From an uncultured PS1 clade bacterium (GTDB lineage: Bacteria > Pseudomonadota > Alphaproteobacteria > MED-G09), in the NCBI GenBank assembly GCA_902626605.1, contig CACOFZ010000004.1, forward strand, positions 16,446-80,445: 64,000 nucleotides of DNA, in the 5' to 3' direction. The first letter of the stretch is position 1, and each line of letters starts with the position of its first letter. Both the position numbers and the translations under genes were made by a program. Below, piece after piece: positions 52,531 through 61,533 of the stretch. The notes under the pieces were generated by a model, which was not told the origin of the DNA, searched no databases, and worked only from the letters and a program-made list of their open reading frames with translations.

Positions 52531-53268
52531 TTAAATCATCAACATTCCGCCATTAATATGTATAGTCTGGCCAGTAATATAGCTAGCTTTGTCTGAAGCT
52601 AAAAAACATACAGCCCCAGCAATATCATCTGGTTTACCTAATCTACCAACACTAATTGACTTCAAAATATCCTCTCTTCTGTCATCACTTAACTCTGCAG
52701 TCATATTTGTTTCAATGAATCCTGGGGCTATACTATTAACTGTGATTGATCTTGAACCAACTTCTTGAGCAAGTGATTTGGACATTGCTATTATCCCTGC
52801 CTTTGATGCGGAATAATTTGATTGACCTGCTCCTCCTGCAACTCCTATTACTGAAGTAATATTAATAATTCTACCATATCTTCTTTTAATCATTCCTTTT
52901 ATCAATAGTTTTGTAAGTTTAAAAATTGAATTTAAGTTTATATTTATAACCTCATTCCAATCATCTTCAGACATTCTCATAAATAAATTATCTTTAGTAA
53001 TTCCAGCATTATTAACCAAAATATCTATCTGACCCATAATTTCCTGGGCTTGATATGCTAGATTGTTAATTCCTTCAGAATTTGAAAGATCGGATATAAT
53101 TATTGGACAATTTACTCCAATAATTTTTTGTATATTTTCAAGTTCTGATTTATTCCTTCCTGTTAAGCATAGGTCTGCTCCACTTGATGATAACTCTAGA
53201 GCAATAGCTTTTCCAATCCCGCCACTTGCTCCTGTAACCAAAACTTTTCTTCCTTTTAAATCCATCAT
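52531..53268 (-). CDS. fabG: 3-oxoacyl-ACP reductase
   Basis: TGASGGIGKAIA, YSASKAGIIAMSKSLA; between fabD and acpP. Confidence 0.97.
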   Translation of the reverse strand: MMDLKGRKVLVTGASGGIGKAIALELSSSGADLCLTGRNKSELENIQKIIGVNCPIIISDLSNSEGINNLAYQAQEIMGQIDILVNNAGITKDNLFMRMSEDDWNEVININLNSIFKLTKLLIKGMIKRRYGRIINITSVIGVAGGAGQSNYSASKAGIIAMSKSLAQEVGSRSITVNSIAPGFIETNMTAELSDDRREDILKSISVGRLGKPDDIAGAVCFLASDKASYITGQTIHINGGMLMI

Positions 53269-53277
53269 TTATAATCC

Positions 53278-54210
53278 TTAAAAATCTAATTCTAGAAGCA
53301 GACTTTCTACTGATTCTTTATTCCCAGCAGACTTTCTTTTAAAAGACGGACAACTTCTTTTAGCTAGGTTGGATAATACGGAGCCACTTCCAATTTCGTA
53401 AAACTCTTTAACACCTAAATCAAGAAATTTAATCATTGTCTCTCTCCATCTTACCATTTCGGTTACCTGATTCACCAGATTATTCTTTATTAGATTTTCA
53501 TCACTAGAAAAATCTACAGTAACATTTGATATAACAGGTATATCAGGACTATCTAGTTTAATAGTAGATAATGTTTTTTCCATAATATCTTGCGCAGATC
53601 TCATTAAAGGGCAATGGAATGGAGCGCTTACAGGAAGCTTCATAGCTTTTCTTGCACCGTTTTCTTTAAAAATTTCTAGTGAACTTTTAATACTTTCTTT
53701 TAGGCCTGATAAAACAACTTGGCCGTCAGCATTATCATTTGCAATAAAAACATTATCTTGTAGTTTATTTCTAGAGATTATTTCTTCAATTTGATCAATA
53801 TTTAAACCTAGAATTGCTGCCATTGAACCTTTATTTTTGCCAACAGATCTCTGCATAGCTTTTCCTCTCACCTTTAAAGTTAACGCAGCATCCTTTATTG
53901 AAAAACTATTTGAGGCTGTTAAAGCTGTATATTCTCCTAGAGAATGCCCAGCAGAAACACCAGATAGCTCAAAACCACGCTTTTTTAAAATTTTTATAAC
54001 AGCAATGCTTACGGCCATTAGAGCAGGTTGAGTGTTTTCAGTTAAAATTAATTCTTCCTCGGGACCTTCAAACATAATTTTAGATAAGTTTTGTTCTAAG
54101 GTATCATCGATTTCCTCAAAAACATGTTTTGCTTCAGGAAACGATTCTGATAAATCCAAGCCCATACCAACATATTGACTACCTTGGCCTGGAAAAACAA
54201 ATGCTTTCAT
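53278..54210 (-). CDS. fabD: Malonyl-CoA-ACP transacylase
   Basis: FVFPGQGSQYVGMG, SAGHSLGEYTAL; AAGGAGGT Shine-Dalgarno. Confidence 0.98.
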   Translation of the reverse strand: MKAFVFPGQGSQYVGMGLDLSESFPEAKHVFEEIDDTLEQNLSKIMFEGPEEELILTENTQPALMAVSIAVIKILKKRGFELSGVSAGHSLGEYTALTASNSFSIKDAALTLKVRGKAMQRSVGKNKGSMAAILGLNIDQIEEIISRNKLQDNVFIANDNADGQVVLSGLKESIKSSLEIFKENGARKAMKLPVSAPFHCPLMRSAQDIMEKTLSTIKLDSPDIPVISNVTVDFSSDENLIKNNLVNQVTEMVRWRETMIKFLDLGVKEFYEIGSGSVLSNLAKRSCPSFKRKSAGNKESVESLLLELDF

Positions 54211-54334
54211 CTTGAAACCTCCTTTTTTTTTATATTAAAAATAAATAATCAATATATTACAAGCTTGCAAATTTTAGCTTAATACATTAAGAACTCCATA
54301 GTTTTTAATTTAAATATTTTTATGAAGGGATAAT

Positions 54335-54697
54335 ATGCCATATTACGAGCATGTATTTATAACTAGACCTGAAATAGCTCCTCAACAGGTAGAAAATCTT
54401 GTTGAAGAAATAAAGACAGTTATTAAAGATAATGGTGGTAAATCAGTTTACACAGAATATTGGGGTCTAAGAGACCTTGCATATAAAATCAAAAAGAGTG
54501 AGCGAGGCCATTACTCCTTAATTAGAATTGATAGCCCAAGCTCTGCAATACATGAATTGGAAAGAATTCAAAAACTTAATGAAGATGTTCTTCGTTATTT
54601 AACCATTAAAACTGATGACCTAAGTGAAGAGTCATCACCAATTATGAAAGCCTCTTTGAAAAAAGAAGGCTCATATAGTTCTTCCAAAGGCTCCTAA
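54335..54697 (+). CDS. rpsF: 30S ribosomal protein bS6
   Basis: [20 protein letters not shown]. Confidence 0.98.
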   Translation: MPYYEHVFITRPEIAPQQVENLVEEIKTVIKDNGGKSVYTEYWGLRDLAYKIKKSERGHYSLIRIDSPSSAIHELERIQKLNEDVLRYLTIKTDDLSEESSPIMKASLKKEGSYSSSKGS

Positions 54698-54699
54698 TT

Positions 54700-54960
54700 A
54701 TGAATAATTCAATACCAAATATTACTCAAATACCAACAAAAAGACCTTTTCTTCGTAGGAAAAAAACCTGTCCTTTTTCAGGAGATAAATCACCTAAAAT
54801 TGATTATAAAGACACAAAATTATTAAAAAAATATCTTTCTGAGAGAGGAAAGATGATCCCAAGTAGAATTACTGCTGTTTCAGCAAAAAAACAAAGAGAA
54901 TTGGCAAGAGCTATTAAGAGATCAAGATATATTGCTCTTATACCATATCAAATGGATTAA
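54700..54960 (+). CDS. rpsR: 30S ribosomal protein bS18
   Basis: [50 protein letters not shown]. Confidence 0.98.
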   Translation: MNNSIPNITQIPTKRPFLRRKKTCPFSGDKSPKIDYKDTKLLKKYLSERGKMIPSRITAVSAKKQRELARAIKRSRYIALIPYQMD

Positions 54961-54965
54961 TCGAA

Positions 54966-55646
54966 ATGGAAGTAATTTTATTAGAAAGAATTGAGCGTCT
55001 TGGTCAAATGGGTGATGTGGTTGTTGTAAAAGATGGCTTTGCTAGAAACTTCCTATTGCCTAAAAATAAAGCTTTGAGAGCTAATAAAGAAAATTTAGAA
55101 TTTTTTGAAAAAGAAAAAATTAATTTAGAAGCTAAGAATTTAAAATTAAAAACTGAGGCTGAAGCCATATCTGAGAAAATTATAGTTAATAATTATATTA
55201 TAATTCGTCAGGCTAGTGATACTGGCCAACTATATGGATCAGTTAACTCCGGTGATATTAGAGAAAAGCTTCAAGAAGAAGGTTTCTTAATTGAAAAGAA
55301 TCAAGTTGTACTTGATAAACCAATCAAAGAAATAGGCCATCACGATATAAGAGTTAAACTTCATCCAGAAGTAACCTCAAATATTTCAATTTATATATCA
55401 AGAAGTCATGAAGAAGCTGAATCGTTAATTAAAGGCGAAGTTACTAATACAGAGGCTGTAAAAGAAGAAATAGTTAACCTAGAAGAAATTTTTGAAGAAG
55501 GAGCAATACCAGAATCTGTAACTGAAGAAGAAGCTAGTCTTAATGAGAATGTAAATGATGAAGAAACTTCTGAAGAAAAAATTGTTGATTTAGAAACAAA
55601 TGAAAATTTATCTGAAGAAGAAGTTAAAGATAAATCAGAGACTTAA
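54966..55646 (+). CDS. rplI: 50S ribosomal protein bL9 with acidic C-terminal extension
   Basis: MEVILLERIERLGQMGDVVVVKDGFARNFLLPKNKALRA. Confidence 0.97.
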   Translation: MEVILLERIERLGQMGDVVVVKDGFARNFLLPKNKALRANKENLEFFEKEKINLEAKNLKLKTEAEAISEKIIVNNYIIIRQASDTGQLYGSVNSGDIREKLQEEGFLIEKNQVVLDKPIKEIGHHDIRVKLHPEVTSNISIYISRSHEEAESLIKGEVTNTEAVKEEIVNLEEIFEEGAIPESVTEEEASLNENVNDEETSEEKIVDLETNENLSEEEVKDKSET

Positions 55647-55659
55647 AGAGTTAACCCCA

Positions 55660-55678
55660 ATATCCACATTTATCCACA
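55660..55678 (+). promoter_or_regulatory. Two tandem DnaA-box-like 9-mers upstream of dnaB
   Basis: ATATCCACA (55660-55668) and TTATCCACA (55670-55678), same orientation, 10-bp period; the second is an exact consensus match. Confidence 0.65.
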
Positions 55679-55723
55679 AATAATTTTCTTTTTTTATTAT
55701 CTTTATAGTTATAGATTGTTTTT

Positions 55724-57241
55724 ATGGAACAATCATCTCCCATACCTTTAAATCAAGATCAAAAAAATCTTAATAATATTGAGTTACCCCATAATTTAGA
55801 GGCTGAGCAACAATTATTAGGTGCTTTAATAAAAAACAATGAATTAATTGATAGAGTTTCCCAAAATGGTCTTAAAGGTATTCATTTTTTTGAGCCATTT
55901 CATGAAGAAATTTATGAAAAAATTACACAAATGAATAATAATGGTAAATCTGTAACCATATTATTTTTAAAAACCCTATTTGAGTCTAATGAAAATTTTG
56001 ATTCTGATAGTTACTTTATAAATCTTGTTGCAAATGCTGCTCATAGTCTGGTTATAAAAGAAGTAGCGGATGAAATTTATGAACTTTCACTTAGACGACA
56101 ATTAATTGATACAGCTGAGTTTTTGGAATATTCATCATATGCATTAAGTGAAGATAAAAGTGTTTCAGAAATAATAGAAAATACTGAAATAAAATTATAT
56201 GAAATAGATCAAAAAGGTGAAACAGGAAAAAGTTTCTTCACTTTTGAAGATTCAATTGCTGAGTCTCTTTTAGCAGCTGAAGCTGCATATTCTTCTGATG
56301 ATGGTTTAGCTGGTTTGGCAACCGGCTTTGTAGATCTTGATAAAGCACTTGGTGGATTGCAAAATTCAGATTTAATAATTTTAGCAGGTAGGCCATCAAT
56401 GGGGAAAACAGCTTTAGCATCAAATATAGCATTTAATGTTGCCAAATCCTTTGGTGACCAAATGAATGAAAATAACTTAAATCAGTTGAATGATGAGGAA
56501 TATAAACCTGGTGCAGTTGCCTTCTTTTCCTTAGAAATGTCCGCTGAACAACTTAGTACAAGAATAATATCTGATCAATCTGGAGTATCTTCTAGTAACG
56601 TTAGAAAAGGAAAAATTGATGAGAGAGAAATTAGTAATTATATTAATGTTGCAAATGAACTAAAAAATATACCTCTATATATTGATGAAACTGGAGCTAT
56701 TCCCATAGGAATTTTATCATCAAGAGCTCGACGCTTATCAAGAACTTTAAAGCAAAAAAATCAAGAATTATCACTCATTGTTGTTGACTATCTTCAATTA
56801 GCCACAACAGGTTCTGATAAGTACAGAGGTAATGTAGTTCAAGAAATATCTCAGATTACTCAAGGATTAAAAGCTCTAGCAAAAGAATTAAATGTTCCTG
56901 TAATTGCTTTATCCCAATTATCAAGAAATGTTGAAAATCGCGATAATAAAAAACCACAACTAGCTGATTTAAGAGACTCTGGAGCTATCGAGCAAGATGC
57001 AGATATAGTTATGTTTGTTTATAGAGAAGAATACTATCTGAGAAGAGAGGAGCCAGACGCAGGTACTGAACAGCATATTGATTGGCAAAATAAAATGGAA
57101 GCTGCACATGGTAAAGCATCTGTTTTAATTGAGAAACATAGACATGGAGCTGTTAAAACTGTTGATATGCAATTTACTGAGGAATTTACAAGATTTTCTG
57201 ATCTTGCGAGAGATCAGTACCTACCTGAAAGAATGGATTAA
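55724..57241 (+). CDS. dnaB: Replicative DNA helicase DnaB
   Basis: LPHNLEAEQQLLGALI, LAGRPSMGKTALASNIA, SLEMSAEQL. Confidence 0.98.
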   Translation: MEQSSPIPLNQDQKNLNNIELPHNLEAEQQLLGALIKNNELIDRVSQNGLKGIHFFEPFHEEIYEKITQMNNNGKSVTILFLKTLFESNENFDSDSYFINLVANAAHSLVIKEVADEIYELSLRRQLIDTAEFLEYSSYALSEDKSVSEIIENTEIKLYEIDQKGETGKSFFTFEDSIAESLLAAEAAYSSDDGLAGLATGFVDLDKALGGLQNSDLIILAGRPSMGKTALASNIAFNVAKSFGDQMNENNLNQLNDEEYKPGAVAFFSLEMSAEQLSTRIISDQSGVSSSNVRKGKIDEREISNYINVANELKNIPLYIDETGAIPIGILSSRARRLSRTLKQKNQELSLIVVDYLQLATTGSDKYRGNVVQEISQITQGLKALAKELNVPVIALSQLSRNVENRDNKKPQLADLRDSGAIEQDADIVMFVYREEYYLRREEPDAGTEQHIDWQNKMEAAHGKASVLIEKHRHGAVKTVDMQFTEEFTRFSDLARDQYLPERMD

Positions 57242-57246
57242 AATTT

Positions 57247-58017
57247 ATGAAAATTTTTATCAATGTAGGCTCTTCTGTAATTAATTTCCTAGAAGAAACT
57301 GGCAGATTTTTTATTTTTACCCTTAAAACCTTAAAATCATCAATTTCAAAATGGTATCTTAAAAATATCTTCCAACAAATGATATCAATAGGTTACTTGT
57401 CACTTCCTGTTGTTGCTTTAACATCATTTTTCACAGGTGGAGCTTTAGCAATACAAATTTATTATGGAGGAAATCAATTTAATTCTGAAGTAATTGTCTC
57501 TTCAATTGTAGCACTTGGAATTACTCGTGAACTTGGTCCAGTTCTTGGTGGTATAGTCGTTGCCGGAAGGGTTTCAGCAGCTATTGCAGCTGAAATTGGT
57601 ACAATGAAAGTAACAGAACAAATCGATGCCTTAAGAACATTGTCAACAAATCCATTTGAATATTTGGTTTTTCCTAGAGTGATAGCAGGAGTAATAGTTT
57701 TACCAATTCTAGTTGGCTTTGCAGATGTAATAGGGATAATGGGGGGATGGTTTGTAGGGATTCAAAGTTTAGATTTTAATGGTTCTGTATATCTTCAAAA
57801 TACCGAAATCTTTCTGGAATCAAATGATATTATTTCGGGTCTTATTAAGGCATCTGTTTTTGGTTTTATTATTACAATGATGGGTTGTTATCACGGATTT
57901 TTCTCTAAAGGTGGAGCCCAAGGGGTTGGAAGATCTACAATGAATGCAGTTGTTAGCTCATCAATACTTATTTTGGGATCAAATTATGTAATGACAAATT
58001 TATTATTTGCTTCATAG
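57247..58017 (+). CDS. mlaE: Mla ABC transporter permease MlaE
   Basis: ALGITRELGPVLGGIVVAGRVSAAIAAEIGTMKVTEQIDALRTL. Confidence 0.95.
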   Translation: MKIFINVGSSVINFLEETGRFFIFTLKTLKSSISKWYLKNIFQQMISIGYLSLPVVALTSFFTGGALAIQIYYGGNQFNSEVIVSSIVALGITRELGPVLGGIVVAGRVSAAIAAEIGTMKVTEQIDALRTLSTNPFEYLVFPRVIAGVIVLPILVGFADVIGIMGGWFVGIQSLDFNGSVYLQNTEIFLESNDIISGLIKASVFGFIITMMGCYHGFFSKGGAQGVGRSTMNAVVSSSILILGSNYVMTNLLFAS

Positions 58018-58027
58018 AGAGATAATT

Positions 58028-58780
58028 ATGATTGAAATTAACAATTTAAATAAAAAATTTTATAAAAATGAAGTTTTAAAAAATTTAAACCTCAAAATTG
58101 AAAAAGGTGAATCTGCAGTTGTAATTGGAAGATCAGGAACAGGAAAATCTGTTTTATTAAAATGTTTATTGGGTTTACTTAGGCCTGATAGTGGAGTTAT
58201 TAAAATTGAAAATAAAAATATTTTAGGAAAAAATCTTCAATACATTGGAAATAAATCAGTAAAAATTGGAATGCTATTTCAGGGTGGTGCACTTTTTGAT
58301 AGTTTAAATATATGGAGAAATATAAGTTTTATATCGTTACAAAATAAAGTAAGCGAAAAAGAGTGTAAAAAAAAAGCAATTGAGACGCTTGAGAAAGTTG
58401 GTTTAAATTCAGATGTGGCTGATTTATATCCTTCAGAATTATCTGGAGGAATGCAAAAAAGAGTTTCGCTTGGTAGAGCAATTTTTTCAGAGCCAGATAT
58501 AATTTTTTTTGATGAACCAACCACTGGTTTAGATCCAATAACTGCAGATGTGATAAATAAACTTATACTTGAAAAAGTAAATGATATAGGAGCAACAGCA
58601 TTGACTATTACCCATGATATGGCTAGTGCAAGAACCATTGCTTCAAAGGTATATATGCTTCATGAGGGTAATATAATATGGGGTGATAATATCGAGGAGA
58701 TGGAAAAAACTAAAAATAAGTATATCTTGCAATTTGTTAACGGCCAGTCTGATGGTCCTATTAAAATTCAAAATAATTAG
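58028..58780 (+). CDS. mlaF: Mla ABC transporter ATP-binding protein MlaF (start set to ATG giving MIEINNLNKKF)
   Basis: VVIGRSGTGKSVLLKCLLGL Walker A, LSGGMQKRVSLGRA signature, FDEPTTGLDP. Confidence 0.94.
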   Translation: MIEINNLNKKFYKNEVLKNLNLKIEKGESAVVIGRSGTGKSVLLKCLLGLLRPDSGVIKIENKNILGKNLQYIGNKSVKIGMLFQGGALFDSLNIWRNISFISLQNKVSEKECKKKAIETLEKVGLNSDVADLYPSELSGGMQKRVSLGRAIFSEPDIIFFDEPTTGLDPITADVINKLILEKVNDIGATALTITHDMASARTIASKVYMLHEGNIIWGDNIEEMEKTKNKYILQFVNGQSDGPIKIQNN

Positions 58781-58840
58781 TTATAGTAATTTTAAAGATA
58801 AACATCTATTTATAAATATCTTTTAACTAAAGAGCTATGT

Positions 58841-59392
58841 ATGGATCCTAACCTACTAGATATAATAATAATTTTGACCATGTTAGTTTCAGGGTTTTTG
58901 GCACTTTCTCAGGGTTTTATTAGAGAAATTCTATCGTTAATTGGTTGGGTAGTTTCATCTATATCAGTAATTTTATTTATGCCTGAGGCAGGAAAATATT
59001 TAAAACCTTTTTTTGAGTCCCAAGCATTATCTGATTTGATCACAATTTTTATAATTTTTATAACCACCCTTCTTGCTTGGAGATTTTTAAGCTTATTTAT
59101 TGGAAAACTGTTTAAATTTACATCTATAGGTTACATAGATAGAACTTTGGGATTTTTATTTGGAATTTTCAGAATTTACATTTTAGCGAGTATAATTTTT
59201 GGAATTTTTGTTCAAAAGATTGAACAAGAAAAAAGACCCTTATATATACAATCCTCTTATTTAACAAAGATAATTGAGAGCTCAAATAAATTTTTATTCA
59301 ATAATTTTCCAGAATTAGAAAACTTTAATTATCAAGCTTACGATAATCAAAATATTCTCTCTGAAGAAGAAAAGGATAAAGACATTGATTAA
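58841..59392 (+). CDS. cvpA: CvpA family protein
   Basis: ALSQGFIREILSLIGWVVSSI; TM topology; immediately before purF. Confidence 0.93.
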   Translation: MDPNLLDIIIILTMLVSGFLALSQGFIREILSLIGWVVSSISVILFMPEAGKYLKPFFESQALSDLITIFIIFITTLLAWRFLSLFIGKLFKFTSIGYIDRTLGFLFGIFRIYILASIIFGIFVQKIEQEKRPLYIQSSYLTKIIESSNKFLFNNFPELENFNYQAYDNQNILSEEEKDKDID

Positions 59393-60854
59393 CTTATATG
59401 AAAATCATGAAGATGATAAACTACATGAAGAGTGCGGGGTTTTCGGTGTTTACAATCACCCAGATGCTGCTGCTTTAACTGCATTAGGGCTTCATGCCTT
59501 ACAGCATAGGGGACAAGAAGCGGCTGGAATAGTAACCTTTGATGGTGATAAATTTCTATCAGAAAAACATTTGGGTCTTGTTAGTGATCATTTCTCAAAA
59601 CCTTCTGTAATTAACAGGCTACAAGGTAGAAATAGCGTTGGTCATAATAGATATTCTACAACTGGTGGAACTGTAAATAGAAATATTCAGCCACTTTTTG
59701 CTGACCTTTGGGGGGGAGGCTTTGCAATTGCACATAATGGCAATATTACAAATGCTTTATCACTAAGATATGATTTAGTAAAAAATGGATCAATTTTTCA
59801 ATCCACTTCTGATACCGAAACAATTCTTCAACTTGTAGCTCGCTCTAGTGCAGATAGAACAATAAAAAGATTTGTTGATGCATTACTTCAAATTGAAGGA
59901 GCTTATGCTCTAGTAATACTTACTAATAAAAAATTGATTGGCGCAAGAGATCCTTATGGAATAAGACCTCTTGTTTTAGGTAATCTCGATGGTTCATATA
60001 TTTTATGCTCTGAAACATGTGCTTTAGATATAATTGGCGCTGATTTTGTAAGAGAAATTGAACCAGGTGAGGTTATTATTATTACAGAAGATGGGATTGA
60101 GAGTATAAATCCTTTTTCAAAAACTGAAAAAAGACTTGATTTATTTGAATATATTTATTTCTCAAGACCTGATTCTGTTCTGGATGGTAAATCGGTATAT
60201 GATTGTCGGAAATCTTTTGGTAACGTTTTAGCAAAAGAATTTCCAGTAGATGCTGATATTGTTGTTCCTGTTCCTGACTCTGGAGTTCCAGCGGCCTTAG
60301 GTTATTCTGAACAATCAAAGATACCTTTTGAATTAGCTATTATTAGAAATCATTATGTTGGAAGAACATTTATTCAACCAAGTCAATCAAATAGGCATTC
60401 ATCAGTAAAATTAAAACATAATCCAAATAAAAGTTCTGTTGATGGAAAAAATATAATTCTTATTGATGATAGCATTGTTAGAGGAACAACCTCTGTAAAA
60501 ATTGTTCAATTAATGAGAGATGCAGGTGCAAAAAAAGTGCATATGCTGATTGCCTCTCCGCCTATTAAGTTTCCTGATTTTTATGGAATAGATACCCCAG
60601 AAACTGAACAACTCTTAGCTGCTAATCACTCAGTAGATGATATGTGCTCTTTTATAGGCGCAGATACCCTTGGTTTCCTATCACTTGATGGATTATATAA
60701 AGCAATGGGCTGTAAAAAAGGAAGAAATAATAATAATCCACAATTTACAGATCATTGTTTTACAGGTGATTACCCAACTGATTTAAAAGATTATAAAGAT
60801 GAAAAAATTCAAGAGCAATTATCTCTTTTATCTGACAGCGATATAGATATTTAA
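59385..60854 (+). CDS. purF: Amidophosphoribosyltransferase (TTG start overlapping cvpA)
   Basis: EECGVFGVYNHPDAA, LHALQHRGQEAAGIV, IILIDDSIVRGTTS. Confidence 0.98.
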   Translation: MINLYENHEDDKLHEECGVFGVYNHPDAAALTALGLHALQHRGQEAAGIVTFDGDKFLSEKHLGLVSDHFSKPSVINRLQGRNSVGHNRYSTTGGTVNRNIQPLFADLWGGGFAIAHNGNITNALSLRYDLVKNGSIFQSTSDTETILQLVARSSADRTIKRFVDALLQIEGAYALVILTNKKLIGARDPYGIRPLVLGNLDGSYILCSETCALDIIGADFVREIEPGEVIIITEDGIESINPFSKTEKRLDLFEYIYFSRPDSVLDGKSVYDCRKSFGNVLAKEFPVDADIVVPVPDSGVPAALGYSEQSKIPFELAIIRNHYVGRTFIQPSQSNRHSSVKLKHNPNKSSVDGKNIILIDDSIVRGTTSVKIVQLMRDAGAKKVHMLIASPPIKFPDFYGIDTPETEQLLAANHSVDDMCSFIGADTLGFLSLDGLYKAMGCKKGRNNNNPQFTDHCFTGDYPTDLKDYKDEKIQEQLSLLSDSDIDI

Positions 60855-61529
60855 ATGTCAAAAATTTTTCAAAATAAAATTGCTCTTGTAACAGGGGCAT
60901 CAAGAGGACTAGGAAGAGCTGTAGCTAAAAATTTAGCGAAAAATGGAGCTGAGCTAATTATAGTTTCTAGAACAATAAGTGCGTTAGAGAGCCTAGATGA
61001 TGAAATAAATAAATTAGATTCCAATTCAACAATTGTTCCATTAGATCTTGAAGATAATGAATCAATTGATTTGTTAGGTAATGAAATTAATAATAAATGG
61101 GGGAAATTAGATATTTTAGTCAGTTGTGCCGGTATAGTTGGAGATATCACCCCAATTTCTCACTTAGATCCCAAGATATGGAATAAAGTTATTAACTTAA
61201 ATTTAAATGTAAATTATCGAATAATAAGATCATTTGAACCTTTATTAAAAATTCCAGAAAGTTCTGATGTAATTTTTGTATCTGACTCAAAAAATCAAAA
61301 ACTTGATCCTTATTGGGGGGCTTATAATATATCCAAATTAGGTCTTGAAGCTTTAGTTAAAACCTGGGAAAAAGAAATAAATCTTACTAATATTAAAGCT
61401 CATATTTTCTATCCGCTGGATATGGATACTCATTTAAGGTCAAGTTTTATGCCTGGTGAAAAAAATGAAAATTTAAAAAATCCTGATGAAATGGCTAGTT
61501 TGCTTACTAACTTAATTAGAAAGAATTAG
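60855..61529 (+). CDS. SDR family oxidoreductase
   Basis: ALVTGASRGLGRAVA, YNISKLGLEALV. Confidence 0.93.
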   Translation: MSKIFQNKIALVTGASRGLGRAVAKNLAKNGAELIIVSRTISALESLDDEINKLDSNSTIVPLDLEDNESIDLLGNEINNKWGKLDILVSCAGIVGDITPISHLDPKIWNKVINLNLNVNYRIIRSFEPLLKIPESSDVIFVSDSKNQKLDPYWGAYNISKLGLEALVKTWEKEINLTNIKAHIFYPLDMDTHLRSSFMPGEKNENLKNPDEMASLLTNLIRKN

Positions 61530-61533
61530 TTTA

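Noticed and set aside
58279-58638. 119-aa minus-strand ORF inside mlaF
   Set aside because: Antisense shadow ORF of a clear ABC ATPase.
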